From NCBI GenBank assembly GCA_029975165.1, contig JARKPR010000093.1, positions 1 through 62,162 on the forward strand: a DNA stretch of 62,162 bases. The letters are read 5' to 3'. Position 1 is the first letter of the stretch; each line of letters starts with the position of its first letter. The notes beneath the pieces were generated by a model that saw only the letters and a program-made list of their open reading frames with translations, made no database searches and had not been told where the DNA came from. Origin of the DNA: Selenomonadales bacterium. Its GTDB lineage: Bacteria > Bacillota > Negativicutes > Sporomusales > UBA7701. Positions 39,781 to 49,872 of this stretch are shown here, in pieces. A program made the translations under genes and the position numbers.

Positions 39781-40713
39781 ATGGAATTTCAGCACACAAG
39801 CGTCCTTCTCGCTCAAACGGTCGCCGCCCTCGTCACCGACCCGGCCGGCGTCTACGTCGACTGCACCCTGGGGGGCGGCGGGCACGCCGCCGCGATCACC
39901 GCCCGGCTCAGTCCCGCGGCCTGGTTCATCGGCCTCGACCAGGACCCGGCGGCCATACAGGCCGCGCAAGCCCGGCTCCAAAGCGCCGCCTGCAAAATCT
40001 CCGTCGTCCGCGGCAACTTCTCCCGCCTCGCCGCCATCCTCGACGAACTCGCCGTACCGGCCGCCACCGGCATCCTCTTCGACCTCGGCGTCTCCTCCCA
40101 CCAGCTCGACATCGCCGAACGCGGCTTCTCCTACATGCAGGACGGCCCGCTCGACATGCGCATGGACCCCGCCGCCGCCCTCACCGCCCGCGAAATCGTC
40201 AACACCTGGGACGAAGCCCGCCTGGTCGAAATAATCTTCGCCTACGGCGAAGAACGGTTCGCGAAAAGGATCGCCCGCGCCATCATCGCCGGGCGCCAGC
40301 GCCAGCCGATCGCCACCACCGCCGCCCTGGCGGACATCATCAAACAGGCCATCCCCGCCGCCGCCCGCCGTGAAGGGCCCCATCCCGCCAAACGCACCTT
40401 CCAGGCCATCCGCATCGCCGTCAACGACGAACTCGGCATCCTCCGCGACGCGCTCGAAACCGCCGTACAACGGCTCGCCCCCGGCGGCCGGCTGGGCGTC
40501 ATCACCTTCCATTCCCTCGAAGACCGCATCGCCAAGCAAACCATCCAAACCCTCGCCAAAGGCTGTATCTGCCCCCGCGATCTCCCCATCTGCGTCTGCG
40601 GCAACACCCCCAAGGTCAAGGCCCTCGGCAAGCCGGTCCCCCCATCGCCGGCCGAGCTGGCGGCCAACCCCCGCTCCCGCAGCGCCAAGCTGCGGGTGGC
40701 GGAAAAAGTATAA
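39781..40713 (+). CDS. rsmH: 16S rRNA (cytosine1402-N4)-methyltransferase RsmH
   Basis: The 310-residue methyltransferase has the SAM motif D-C-T-L-G-G-G-G-H-A at about 26-35, followed by F-D-L-G-V-S-S-H-Q-L near 100-109. The C-terminal S-R-S-A-K-L-R-V-A-E is the family end. It methylates C1402 in the ribosomal P site. ATG follows CCGGAGGCGGAC, 12 bp after mraZ. Confidence 0.97.
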   Translation: MEFQHTSVLLAQTVAALVTDPAGVYVDCTLGGGGHAAAITARLSPAAWFIGLDQDPAAIQAAQARLQSAACKISVVRGNFSRLAAILDELAVPAATGILFDLGVSSHQLDIAERGFSYMQDGPLDMRMDPAAALTAREIVNTWDEARLVEIIFAYGEERFAKRIARAIIAGRQRQPIATTAALADIIKQAIPAAARREGPHPAKRTFQAIRIAVNDELGILRDALETAVQRLAPGGRLGVITFHSLEDRIAKQTIQTLAKGCICPRDLPICVCGNTPKVKALGKPVPPSPAELAANPRSRSAKLRVAEKV

Positions 40714-40755
40714 TCACGGAAGGCCATGTTCTAATTTCCAGGGAGGGCAAATACT

Positions 40756-41184
40756 ATGTTATTGAAACGCCAAGAGGAGTGGATGTGGCAGCCCGGGCCA
40801 ACTCCGGCCCCGGCGCCCGTCGCCAGGCCGCATCCGTATCCGAGCCTCCGCAAACAATTTCTGCAGCTCATCCTGCTGGCTGCCGCCCTTGCCATGCTCA
40901 TCACCGTCCACAGCGAAATGATGGTGCGCACCGGCTACAGCCTCGTGGAGATGAAAGCCCAGGCCGCCAGACTGGAAAAGGACAACGACCTCCTGCGCTT
41001 GGAAATCGCCAAGCTCAAATCCCCGCAGCGCATCCAGCAGATCGCCACCAGCCAACTCGGCATGGTGACGCCGCAGACCGCCTACTATGCCACCGTCGTC
41101 CCGTCCGCGGGCGGCGAAGCCGGCGGCCAAGTCGCCAAGGCGGGCGGCCTGATGAAAAAAGCGGAGGCGAGCAAACGGCGCTAA
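40756..41184 (+). CDS. ftsL: Cell division protein FtsL
   Basis: The 142-residue bitopic protein has a Pro-rich cytoplasmic N-terminus (12-30), one membrane helix at about 36-52 and a heptad-type coiled coil (about 58-95, with L-E-K-D-N-D-L-L-R-L-E-I-A-K-L). FtsL bridges DivIB/FtsQ and DivIC/FtsB in the divisome. Position between rsmH and the transpeptidase gene is decisive because FtsL sequence is poorly conserved. GGGAGGGC precedes the ATG. Confidence 0.88.
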   Translation: MLLKRQEEWMWQPGPTPAPAPVARPHPYPSLRKQFLQLILLAAALAMLITVHSEMMVRTGYSLVEMKAQAARLEKDNDLLRLEIAKLKSPQRIQQIATSQLGMVTPQTAYYATVVPSAGGEAGGQVAKAGGLMKKAEASKRR

Positions 41185-41208
41185 AATCTTTGATGGGGGA
41201 GGAAGCGC

Positions 41209-43347
41209 TTGGCATCGGTCGCACATGTCACCATCCGCCGACGAGCCGCGGTGCTCTTTCTTTTTGTCGTCTTCGTCATGGTCGGCCTCGTCGGCCGCCT
41301 CGTTTACCTGCAGTACTACCGCAGCCCCTGGCTCGCCGAAAACGCCACCGACCAGCGGATCAGGGAAATACCCGTCGAAGCGCGGCGCGGCGTAATCTAC
41401 GACCGCCACGGCCGCGAACTCGCCGTCAGCGTCAGCAGCGAATCGGTATACGCCATCCCCGCCGAAATACGCAACCCCGAAGAAACGGCAGCCAGATTGG
41501 CTGCTATTTTGACTTTGGACCAGGAAGCCCTGGCCGCCAAGCTCAAAAAGCGCCAGTCCTTCCTATGGATCAAACGCAAGATCGACGCCGTCACCGCCCT
41601 GGAAGTGCGCAAACTGGGCCTGCCGGGCATCGGCCTCACCCAGGAGAACCGCCGCAAATACCCGCAAGGCCGTCTCGCCGCCCACGTTCTCGGCTTCACC
41701 GGCATCGACAGCCAGGGCCTCGACGGCGTCGAACTCACCTTCGACAGCTACCTCCGCGGCCGCCCCGGCGCCATCGTTATCGAATACGACGCCCGCGGCC
41801 GCGAGATACCGTCCGCCACCCACCGCTTCGCCCCGCCCGCGCCCGGCCAGAACATCTACCTCACCATCGACACCGTCATCCAGCAGATCGTCGAACGCGA
41901 ACTCGAGAAAGTCCTGCGCGAAACCCAGGCCAAGCAGGTCAGCATCATCGCCATCGACCCGGCCAGCGGCGAAATCCTCGCCCTCGCCAACAAACCCGAC
42001 TACGACCCCAACGACTTCGCCGCCTTCCCCCCCAAGCTGTGGCGCAACAACGCCATCTCCAACGCCTACGAGCCCGGCTCCACCTTCAAAATCATCACCA
42101 CCGCCGCCGCCCTCGGCGAAAAAGTCGTCCGGCCCGAAGACCGCTTCTTCGACCCCGGCGTCATCGAAGTCCAAGGGCGCCACATCCACTGCTGGCGCCA
42201 CGGCGGCCACGGCAGCCAGAGCTTCGTAGAAGTCGTCAAAAACTCCTGCAACGTCGGCTTCGTCAATGTCGGCCTGCGCCTGGGCGCCGACGCCTTTTAC
42301 CGCTATATAGCCGCCTTCGGCTTCAACAAGCCCACCGGCGTCGACCTGCCCGGCGAAGCCCGCGGCCTCATGATCGACCATGCCAAAGTCAAGCCCATCA
42401 ACATCGCCACCATGGCCATCGGCCAAAGCATCGCCGTCACCCCCGTCCAGCTAGTCACTGCCGCCGCCGCCATCGCCAACGACGGCATGCTTCTGCGCCC
42501 CCAGATCGTGCGCGAGGTCCACGACGCCGAAGGCCGCGTCACCCGCGCCTTCGCCCCCGACCCGGTCGCCCGCGTGCTCGAAGCGAAAACCGCCCAAACC
42601 GTTAAAGGAATTTTGGAAAAAGTTGTGGAAGAAGGAACAGGCAGAAACGCCTACACCGAAGGCTTCCGTATCGCCGGCAAAACCGGCACCGCCCAGAAAG
42701 TAGGGGAGGGGGGCTACGCCCCCGACCGCTACGTCGCCTCCTTTGTAGGCTTCGCCCCCGCCGACAGCCCCCGCATCGCCCTCCTCGTCATCATCGACGA
42801 ACCTGTCGGCCCATACTACGGCGGCCTCATCGCCGCCCCCGTCTTCGGCGCCGTCATCCACGACATCCTCCAATACCTCCAGGTCGCCCCCCAGGGCGGC
42901 CCGGCCGGCAAAGACGCCCCCGAAGCCCACGTCACCGTCCCGCCCGTCATAAACCTGCCGGTCGCCGACGCCGTCCGCGAACTTAAAGCCGCCGGCCTCG
43001 CCGCCCGGACCGAAGAAACCGGCGACAGGGTCGCCGACCAGGTCCCCAAACCGCTTAGCCGCCTGCCCGCCGGCGCCAGCGTCCTCCTCTACACCCAGAC
43101 CCCCCGCTACCCCGCCGGCGAAGTCACCGTACCCGACCTCACCGGCCTCACCCCCCGCGAAGCCACCGGCCTGCTCGCCGACCTCGGCCTCCTCATCGCC
43201 CCCGCCGGCGGCAGCGCCGGCGCCGACCGCCAGGACCCCCCGCCCGGCGACAAAGCCGTCCCCGGCAGCAAAGTCACCGTACATTTCGGCGATACGGCTA
43301 AATTTTCCAATGATGGCAATACTAATATAAAGCCCTTGGCACCATAG
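41209..43347 (+). CDS. ftsI: Division/spore-type class B penicillin-binding protein with two PASTA domains (FtsI/SpoVD)
   Basis: The 712-residue protein has an N-terminal membrane anchor (about 13-33), a PBP dimerisation domain, and a transpeptidase domain with S291-T-F-K, S346-C-N and K491-T-G. Two C-terminal PASTA-like repeats follow (about 575-700: P-P-V-I-N-L-P and V-P-D-L-T-G-L). It crosslinks septal peptidoglycan. Only one such gene is present here, while some spore formers carry both ftsI and spoVD, so it could serve vegetative or spore division. TTG start after GGGGGAGGAAGCGC. Confidence 0.93.
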   Translation: MASVAHVTIRRRAAVLFLFVVFVMVGLVGRLVYLQYYRSPWLAENATDQRIREIPVEARRGVIYDRHGRELAVSVSSESVYAIPAEIRNPEETAARLAAILTLDQEALAAKLKKRQSFLWIKRKIDAVTALEVRKLGLPGIGLTQENRRKYPQGRLAAHVLGFTGIDSQGLDGVELTFDSYLRGRPGAIVIEYDARGREIPSATHRFAPPAPGQNIYLTIDTVIQQIVERELEKVLRETQAKQVSIIAIDPASGEILALANKPDYDPNDFAAFPPKLWRNNAISNAYEPGSTFKIITTAAALGEKVVRPEDRFFDPGVIEVQGRHIHCWRHGGHGSQSFVEVVKNSCNVGFVNVGLRLGADAFYRYIAAFGFNKPTGVDLPGEARGLMIDHAKVKPINIATMAIGQSIAVTPVQLVTAAAAIANDGMLLRPQIVREVHDAEGRVTRAFAPDPVARVLEAKTAQTVKGILEKVVEEGTGRNAYTEGFRIAGKTGTAQKVGEGGYAPDRYVASFVGFAPADSPRIALLVIIDEPVGPYYGGLIAAPVFGAVIHDILQYLQVAPQGGPAGKDAPEAHVTVPPVINLPVADAVRELKAAGLAARTEETGDRVADQVPKPLSRLPAGASVLLYTQTPRYPAGEVTVPDLTGLTPREATGLLADLGLLIAPAGGSAGADRQDPPPGDKAVPGSKVTVHFGDTAKFSNDGNTNIKPLAP

Positions 43348-43364
43348 TTCCGCAGGAGGCTACC

Positions 43365-44852
43365 ATGTCCAAAACCGTGCAACAACTCGCCGCCCAACTC
43401 CAGGAAGTGCTCATCAGCGGCGACGCGGCCCGCGAAATCACCTCCCTCGCCTATGACTCGCGGGCCGTCAAGCCCGGCGCCCTCTTCATCGCCCTCGCCG
43501 GCAGCAAGGCGGACGGCCACGACTACGTCGGCGCCGCCTGCCGCCAGGGCGCGGCCGCCGTCCTCATCGACAAGGACATACCCGTGGCAAGCGGCGTCAC
43601 CGTCCTCAAAGTCCCCGACAGCCGCGCCGCCATGCTCGCCATCGCTCCCTACTTCTACGACCACCCCAGCCGCCGCTTCCGCCTCATCGGCGTCACCGGC
43701 ACCAACGGCAAAACCACCACCACCCATCTCATCCGCGCTATCCTCCGCCGCGCCGGCCACCGCGTCGGCCTCATCGGCACCATCCACACCCTCATCGGCG
43801 ACACCGTCCTGCCGGTCAAAAACACCACCCCCGACGTCATCGACCTCCAGGCCCTCTTCGCCGACATGGCCGCCGCCGGCATCAGCCACGTCGTCATGGA
43901 AGTCTCCTCCCACGCCCTCGCCCTCGGCCGCGTCAGCGGCAGCGAATTCGACACCGGCGTCTTCACCAACCTCACCCGCGACCACCTCGACTTCCACCTC
44001 ACCTTCGAAAACTACCTCGCCGCCAAGGCCGAACTCTTCCGCCTGGTCTCGGCCCCCGGCGCTAAAACGCATAAGACCGCCGTCGTCAACGCCGACGACC
44101 CCGCCGCGGCCGCCATCCTCGCCGCCTGCGGCTGCCGCCGCCTCACCTACGGCGTCGAGCGCCCCGCCGACCTCACCGCCGCCGCCATCGACGTCCGGGC
44201 TCGCGGCGCCTCCTTCACCGTAAAAAGCCCGCACGGCGACCTGCCGCTCGACCTCAAAATAACCGGCATCTTCAACGTCTACAACGTCCTGGCCGCCGTC
44301 GGCGCCGCCTGCGCCGAAGGCATCGCCCCCGCTATCGTCAAACAGGCCCTCGAGGAATTTACCAGCGTCCCCGGCCGCTTCGAACTCGTCGACGCCGGCC
44401 AGCCCTACACCGTCATCGTTGACTACGCCCACACCCCCGACGGCCTCGAAAACATCCTCCGCACCGCCCGCCAGCTCGCCACCCGCCGCATCCTCGTCGT
44501 CTTCGGCTGCGGCGGCGACCGCGACCGCACCAAGCGGCCCATCATGGGGCGGCTGGCCATGGACTACGGCGACATCGTCATCGCCACCTCCGACAACCCC
44601 CGCAGCGAAGACCCGGCCGCCATCCTCGCCGAAATCGAAGCCGGCCTCAAAGAAAAGCAAACCGCCGCCAAAGGCTACGAAATAATCGCCGACCGGCGGC
44701 AGGCCATTGCCCGCGCCCTCGGCCTCGCCCGCCCCGACGACCTCGTCGTCATCGCCGGCAAAGGCCACGAAACCTACCAGATCCTCAAAGACCGGACCAT
44801 CGACTTCGACGACCGGGCCGTCGCCCGGGAAATCATCAAGGAGGCGAACTGA
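43365..44852 (+). CDS. murE: UDP-MurNAc-tripeptide ligase MurE (meso-DAP type)
   Basis: The 495-residue Mur ligase has the P-loop G-V-T-G-T-N-G-K-T-T-T near 109-119, the central Mur domain, and D-N-P-R-S-E-D-P near 409-416. That motif is the signature for adding meso-diaminopimelate rather than lysine. It acts in the cytoplasm on UDP-MurNAc-L-Ala-D-Glu. ATG follows GCAGGAGGC. It overlaps murF by one base (TGATG). Confidence 0.97.
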   Translation: MSKTVQQLAAQLQEVLISGDAAREITSLAYDSRAVKPGALFIALAGSKADGHDYVGAACRQGAAAVLIDKDIPVASGVTVLKVPDSRAAMLAIAPYFYDHPSRRFRLIGVTGTNGKTTTTHLIRAILRRAGHRVGLIGTIHTLIGDTVLPVKNTTPDVIDLQALFADMAAAGISHVVMEVSSHALALGRVSGSEFDTGVFTNLTRDHLDFHLTFENYLAAKAELFRLVSAPGAKTHKTAVVNADDPAAAAILAACGCRRLTYGVERPADLTAAAIDVRARGASFTVKSPHGDLPLDLKITGIFNVYNVLAAVGAACAEGIAPAIVKQALEEFTSVPGRFELVDAGQPYTVIVDYAHTPDGLENILRTARQLATRRILVVFGCGGDRDRTKRPIMGRLAMDYGDIVIATSDNPRSEDPAAILAEIEAGLKEKQTAAKGYEIIADRRQAIARALGLARPDDLVVIAGKGHETYQILKDRTIDFDDRAVAREIIKEAN

Positions 44853-46213
44853 TGGCCGAATTCACCGTCGACCAAGCCCTCGAAGCCACCGGCGGCTCCT
44901 TGCTCGGTCCCGCCCGCCGGCCGTCGTTCAGCGGCGTATCCACCGACACCCGCACCATCAAGCGCGGCAACCTCTTCGTCGCCCTCAAAGGCGAAAAATT
45001 CGACGGCCACGACTTCATCCTGCGGGCCGTCGAAAACGGCGCCGCCGGCGTCGTCATCTCCAGCCGCGACGCCTACGTCCCCGAAAAAACCGCCGCCATC
45101 CTCGTCGCCGACACCCTCGCCGCCCTCCAGGGCCTCGCCGGCTACCACCGCCGGCGCTTCACCCTCCCACTTGTGGCGATAACAGGCTCCAACGGCAAAA
45201 CCACCACCAAAGACATGATCGCCGCCGTCCTCTCCGGGCGCTGGCGCGTCCTCAAAACCGAAGCTAACTACAATAACGACATCGGCCTGCCGCTCACCAT
45301 CCTCGCCCTCGCCGCCGATCACCAGGCCGCCGTCGTCGAAATGGGCATGCGCGCCCGCGGCGAGATCGGCCGCCTGGCCGCCATCGCCGCCCCCACCGTC
45401 GCCGTCATCACCAACGTCGGCGAAACCCACATCGAAATCCTCGGCAGCATCGAAAACATCGCCGCCGCCAAAGGCGAACTCGTCGAAGCCATCCCGGCGG
45501 CCGGCCTCGTCATCCTCAACGCCGACATCCCCCTCGTCCGCGCCATGGAAGCCAAGGCCAAAGCCCGCTGCGTCCTCTACGGCCTCGGCCCCGGCGCCGC
45601 CGTGCAGGCCGGCAACATCGTCCCCGGCGAACGCGACACCGCCTTCGACTGCATCCATCCTGGCGGCCGCTTCCCCGTCACCGTGCCGGCCGTCGGCCGC
45701 CACAACATCTACAACGCCCTCGCCGCCCTCGCCGTCGGCCTCGAACTTGGCCTCAGCCCCGACGAGATCCGCGCCGGCATCGCCACCTTCCAGCCCGGCG
45801 CCATGCGCCTCGCCATCGAGGCCATCGGCCCCTACACCGTCATCAACGACGCCTACAACGCCAGTCCCCTGTCCATGCAGGCCGCCATCGACACCCTCGC
45901 CATGGTCGCCGTCGGCCGCAAAGTCGCCGTCCTCGGCGACATGCTCGAACTCGGCGAAATGACCGAAGACGCCCACCGCCGCGTAGGCGAGCAGCTCGCC
46001 GACACCGGCGTCCAGGTCGTCGTCACCGTCGGCGAAGCGGCCGCCCACATCGCCGCCGCCGCCCTCGACGGCGGCGTCAAAGTAGCCGTCGCCTGCTCCG
46101 GCCACGCCGACGCCGCCGAAGCCCTGCGCAAGCTCCTCCGCCCCGGCGACACCGTACTGGTCAAAGGCTCCCGCGGCATGAAAATGGAGAAAATGCTGGA
46201 TATATTCAAATAA
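44852..46213 (+). CDS. murF: UDP-MurNAc-tripeptide D-Ala-D-Ala ligase MurF
   Basis: The 453-residue Mur ligase has I-T-G-S-N-G-K-T-T-T-K-D near 109-120, the characteristic A-N-Y-N-N-D-I-G-L-P near 139-148, and N-D-A-Y-N-A-S-P near 331-338. It adds D-Ala-D-Ala to give the pentapeptide precursor. An AAGGAGG site lies inside the murE end. A family A repeat follows the stop before mraY. Confidence 0.97.
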   Translation: MAEFTVDQALEATGGSLLGPARRPSFSGVSTDTRTIKRGNLFVALKGEKFDGHDFILRAVENGAAGVVISSRDAYVPEKTAAILVADTLAALQGLAGYHRRRFTLPLVAITGSNGKTTTKDMIAAVLSGRWRVLKTEANYNNDIGLPLTILALAADHQAAVVEMGMRARGEIGRLAAIAAPTVAVITNVGETHIEILGSIENIAAAKGELVEAIPAAGLVILNADIPLVRAMEAKAKARCVLYGLGPGAAVQAGNIVPGERDTAFDCIHPGGRFPVTVPAVGRHNIYNALAALAVGLELGLSPDEIRAGIATFQPGAMRLAIEAIGPYTVINDAYNASPLSMQAAIDTLAMVAVGRKVAVLGDMLELGEMTEDAHRRVGEQLADTGVQVVVTVGEAAAHIAAAALDGGVKVAVACSGHADAAEALRKLLRPGDTVLVKGSRGMKMEKMLDIFK

Positions 46214-46221
46214 CAGGGGAT

Positions 46222-46356
46222 GCTGTCTATTAAGTCCATCTGCGGCGTTGCTCCCGGTGCGCCCCGCACACTGATCGTACTGACCATCACCAGAAAGCAT
46301 TGAACGCTGACAAAGCTGATGTAATAAGAACGTGCATCTGGAGCTTACTAGACAGC
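46222..46356 (+). repeat. Family A fold-back repeat, copy A4 (diverged core)
   Basis: GCTGTC at 46222-46227 pairs with GACAGC at 46351-46356, and TAAGTCCA with TGGAGCTTA inside. The CATCTGCGGCGTTGCTC and GCATCTGGAGC words match A1, but the core is diverged and has lost the apical hairpin. It lies between murF and mraY. Confidence 0.8.
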
Positions 46357-46402
46357 CTTGCACAGTCCATTTTAGGTCCGGTATCTTGGAGGTATCCACC
46401 AA

Positions 46403-47377
46403 ATGCAACAACTTATCTACCCCGCGGCTACGGCCTTCCTCATCGCCCTCGCCCTCGGCCCGCTCCTCATCCCCGCCCTGCGCCGCCTCAAATTCGGCCA
46501 GAGCATCCGCGAAGAAGGCCCCCGGAGCCACCAGGCCAAAGCCGGCACCCCCACCATGGGCGGCCTCCTCATCCTCGCCGCCTTCGTCATCCCGGTCCTC
46601 GTCTTCGCCGGCCGCAGCGCCGAAGTCTGGCTCGCCCTCTTCGTCACCCTCGGCCACGGGCTCATCGGCTTCCTCGACGACTACATCAAAGTCGTCCTCA
46701 AACGCAACCTCGGCCTCAGGGCGCGGGAAAAAATCCTCGGCCAGATCATCATGGCCATCGCCCTCGCCTACATCGCCACCACCTACTTCGGCCGCGGCAC
46801 CGACCTGTGGATACCCTTCCTCGGCGCCAACATCGACTTCGGCCCCCTCTACTACATCCTCATCTTCCTAGTCCTCCTCGGCACCACCAACGCCGTCAAC
46901 CTCACCGACGGCCTCGACGGCCTCGCCGCCGGCACCACCACCATCGCCGCCGCCGCCTACGCCGTCATCGCCCTCGCCTTCGACAAACAGTCGCTGGCCG
47001 TCTTCTGCCTCGCCCTCGCCGGCGCCACCCTCGGTTTTCTCCGCTACAACGCCCATCCCGCCAAAGTCTTCATGGGCGACACCGGTTCGCTCGCCCTCGG
47101 CGGCGCCTTGGCCGCCGTCGCCGTCCTCACCAAGACCGAACTGCTGCTCGTCGTCATCGGCGGCGTCTTCGTCCTCGAAGCCCTCTCCGTCATCATCCAG
47201 GTCATCTCCTTCAAAACCACCGGCAAACGCGTCTTCCGCATGAGCCCCATCCACCACCACTTCGAACTCGGCGGCTGGCCGGAAACAAAAGTCGTCGCCG
47301 TATTCTGGCTGGCCGGCGCCGTCTTCGCCGTACTCAGCCTGATAATCTTCGTCGCCAGTCAGGGAGGAATAAAATAA
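46403..47377 (+). CDS. mraY: Phospho-MurNAc-pentapeptide transferase MraY
   Basis: The 324-residue membrane enzyme has ten helices with the MraY signatures: [12 protein letters not shown] at about 43-54, F-L-D-D-Y-I-K near 92-98, N-L-T-D-G-L-D-G-L near 167-175 and the late [12 protein letters not shown]. It makes lipid I. ATG 46403 follows TTGGAGG. The stop overlaps the murD ATG by one base. Confidence 0.97.
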   Translation: MQQLIYPAATAFLIALALGPLLIPALRRLKFGQSIREEGPRSHQAKAGTPTMGGLLILAAFVIPVLVFAGRSAEVWLALFVTLGHGLIGFLDDYIKVVLKRNLGLRAREKILGQIIMAIALAYIATTYFGRGTDLWIPFLGANIDFGPLYYILIFLVLLGTTNAVNLTDGLDGLAAGTTTIAAAAYAVIALAFDKQSLAVFCLALAGATLGFLRYNAHPAKVFMGDTGSLALGGALAAVAVLTKTELLLVVIGGVFVLEALSVIIQVISFKTTGKRVFRMSPIHHHFELGGWPETKVVAVFWLAGAVFAVLSLIIFVASQGGIK

Positions 47378-48738
47378 TGGCATCGGAATTTAACGGCAAA
47401 AAAATCCTCGTCCTCGGCGCCGCCATCAGCGGCATCTCCGTCGCCCGCATCCTGCGCGGCCTCGGCGCTGCCGTCACCCTCAGCGACGCCAAGACCGCCG
47501 ACCAACTCAAACACGACACCGCCGGCCTGGCCGCGGCCGGCGTCGAACTCGCCCTCGGCCGCCAGGACGAATCGCTGCTGGACGGCACCGACATCCTCGT
47601 CCTCTCCCCCGGCATCTCCATCTACATCCCCCTCGTCGCCGCCGCCCAAAGCCGCGGCATCGCCGTCATAAGCGAAATCGAAGTCGCCTACCGCCTCGCC
47701 AAAGCCCCCATCGTCGCCATCACCGGCACCAACGGCAAAACCACCACCACCACCCTCACCGGTGAAATCCTCGCCGCCGCCGGGAAGAAGACGAAAGTCG
47801 GCGGCAACATCGGGCAGGCCCTCTCCGCCGAAGTACAAGGCGTGGAACAGGGCGGCGTCATCGTCGCCGAAATCTCCAGCTTCCAGCTCGAAGGCGCCGC
47901 CACCTTCCGGCCCCACATCGCCGCCATCTTGAACCTCACCCCCGACCACATCGACCGCCACCGCGACCTCGCCGGCTACCAGGCCGCCAAAGAACGCATC
48001 TTCGCCAACCAGACCGGCGAAGACTACCTCATCTTAAACTTCGACGACCCGGCCGTGCGCGGCATGGCCGCCCGCGCCCCCTCCCAGGTCGTCTACTTCA
48101 GCCGCACCGTCCGCCTGCCTGCGGGCGTCTTCGTCGCCGACGGCAACATCAGGCTGATCTGGCAGGGCGAAACCATCGACATCTGCCCCCTCGCAACCCT
48201 CAGAATCCCCGGCGCCCACAACGTCGAAAACGCCCTCGCCGCCTGCGCCGCCGCCTACTTCGCCGGCGCCCGGCCCCAGGCCATGGCCGCAGTCCTCGCC
48301 TCCTTCCCCGGCGTCGAGCATCGCATCGAACCGGTCGAAACCATAAACGGCGTCACCTGGTACAACGACTCCAAAGCCACCAACCCCGAATCCTCCATCA
48401 AAGCCCTCGAAGCCTTCCCCGCCCACATCATCCTCATCGCCGGCGGCCGCGACAAAAACACCGACCTCGGCGAATTCATGAGCCTCGCCCGCGACAAAGT
48501 CGACCACCTCATCCTCCTCGGCGAGGCGGCCGCGCGCTTCGCGGCCGCGGCCGAGCGGCACGGCGTCAAAAACATCCACCACGTCGCCGACCTGGCGGCC
48601 GCCGTCGCCCTCGCCCGCACCCTTGCCCGCCCGCCCCAGCTCGTCCTTCTCTCGCCGGCCTGCGCCAGCTACGACCAATTCAACAACTACGAAGAACGGG
48701 GGAGAATCTTCAAAGACCTGGTACGCCGCCTTAGTTAG
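47377..48738 (+). CDS. murD: UDP-MurNAc-L-Ala D-glutamate ligase MurD
   Basis: The 453-residue Mur ligase has an N-terminal Rossmann motif L-V-L-G-A-A-I-S-G near 11-19, the P-loop I-T-G-T-N-G-K-T-T-T-T near 113-123, and W-Y-N-D-S-K-A-T-N-P near 324-333. It adds D-Glu in the cytoplasm. A CAGGGAGGAATAAA site precedes the ATG. Family order in the cluster is standard. Confidence 0.97.
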   Translation: MASEFNGKKILVLGAAISGISVARILRGLGAAVTLSDAKTADQLKHDTAGLAAAGVELALGRQDESLLDGTDILVLSPGISIYIPLVAAAQSRGIAVISEIEVAYRLAKAPIVAITGTNGKTTTTTLTGEILAAAGKKTKVGGNIGQALSAEVQGVEQGGVIVAEISSFQLEGAATFRPHIAAILNLTPDHIDRHRDLAGYQAAKERIFANQTGEDYLILNFDDPAVRGMAARAPSQVVYFSRTVRLPAGVFVADGNIRLIWQGETIDICPLATLRIPGAHNVENALAACAAAYFAGARPQAMAAVLASFPGVEHRIEPVETINGVTWYNDSKATNPESSIKALEAFPAHIILIAGGRDKNTDLGEFMSLARDKVDHLILLGEAAARFAAAAERHGVKNIHHVADLAAAVALARTLARPPQLVLLSPACASYDQFNNYEERGRIFKDLVRRLS

Positions 48739-48750
48739 GAGGGAAAAAAC

Positions 48751-49854
48751 GTGGCGGTCAGACCCCAGTCACCAGACTTCGTCATATTCTTCGCGGTGCT
48801 GGCTCTCCTGGCCATCGGCGTCGTCATGGTCTACAGCTCCAGCGCCGTCTCGGCCCATGTCAACTACGGCGACGGCTACTACTTCCTCAAGCGCCAGCTC
48901 ATCTGGGCGGCCCTCGGCATCGCCGCCATGCTCTTTACCATGAACATCGACTACCATGCCTGGCGGCGCCTTGCCAAGCCCATCATCCTCGTCACCCTCG
49001 TCCTCCTCGTCCTCGTCCTCGTCCCCGGCCTCGGCAAAGTCGTCAACGGCGCCCGCCGCTGGCTGGGCTTCGGCTCAATCTACCTCCAGCCGTCCGAAAT
49101 CGCCAAACTCAGCATGGTCCTCTTCTGCTCCGAAAGCCTGGCCCGCAACCAGGACAAAATCACCAGCTTCGTCCGCGGCCTCCTGCCCCAGCTCGCCACC
49201 CTCCTCGTCGTCTTCGGCCTCATCCTCAAAGAGCCCGACCTCGGCACCGCCCTCGCCATCGGCGGCACCGTCTTCGTCCTCCTCTTCACCGCCGGCGCCA
49301 AAATCGCCCACCTCGCCTCGCTCGGCCTCACCGGCGTCGCCGGCGTCGTCGCCGCCATCATCGTCGAGCCCTACCGCCTGCGCCGCCTCTTCGCCTTCAG
49401 CGACCCGTGGGCCGACCCTTTGGACAGCGGCTACCACATCATCCAGTCCCTCTACGCCATCGGCTCCGGCGGCCTGTTCGGCGTCGGCCTCGGCCGCAGC
49501 CGGGAAAAATTCCTCTACCTGCCCGAGCCCCACACCGACTTCATCTTCGCCATCATCGGCGAAGAACTCGGCCTCATCGGCACCGTCACCGTCATCGTCC
49601 TCTTCTTCCTTTTCGCCTGGCGCGGCCTCAAAGTCGCCATCGCCGCCCCCGACACCTACGGCAGCATCCTCGCCGCCGGCCTCACCAGCATGATCATCGT
49701 CCAGGCGCTCATGAACATCGCCGTCGTCACCGCCTCCATGCCCGTCACCGGCATACCCCTCCCATTCCTCAGCTTCGGCGGCTCCGCCCTCATATTCACC
49801 CTCGCCGGCGTCGGGATATTATTAAACATCTCCCGCTACGTCAGTTTAAAGTAG
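48751..49854 (+). CDS. ftsW: SEDS-family septal peptidoglycan glycosyltransferase (FtsW/SpoVE)
   Basis: The 367-residue SEDS protein has about ten helices, with Y-S-S-S-A-V near 28-33, Q-P-S-E-I-A-K-L near 112-119, K-E-P-D-L-G-T-A near 154-161 and G-I-P-L-P-F-L-S-F-G-G-S near 334-345. It polymerises lipid II with the class B PBP. GTG start after TTAGGAGGG. Family B repeat B2 follows its stop. Whether it is FtsW or SpoVE cannot be told here. Confidence 0.94.
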   Translation: MAVRPQSPDFVIFFAVLALLAIGVVMVYSSSAVSAHVNYGDGYYFLKRQLIWAALGIAAMLFTMNIDYHAWRRLAKPIILVTLVLLVLVLVPGLGKVVNGARRWLGFGSIYLQPSEIAKLSMVLFCSESLARNQDKITSFVRGLLPQLATLLVVFGLILKEPDLGTALAIGGTVFVLLFTAGAKIAHLASLGLTGVAGVVAAIIVEPYRLRRLFAFSDPWADPLDSGYHIIQSLYAIGSGGLFGVGLGRSREKFLYLPEPHTDFIFAIIGEELGLIGTVTVIVLFFLFAWRGLKVAIAAPDTYGSILAAGLTSMIIVQALMNIAVVTASMPVTGIPLPFLSFGGSALIFTLAGVGILLNISRYVSLK

Positions 49855-49872
49855 AAACGCCGAACTGTGGAA

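Noticed and set aside
46300-47376. N-terminal extension of MurD through mraY
   Set aside because: It is an out-of-frame shadow of mraY; MurD begins at ATG 47377 with a ribosome site and conserved N-terminus.
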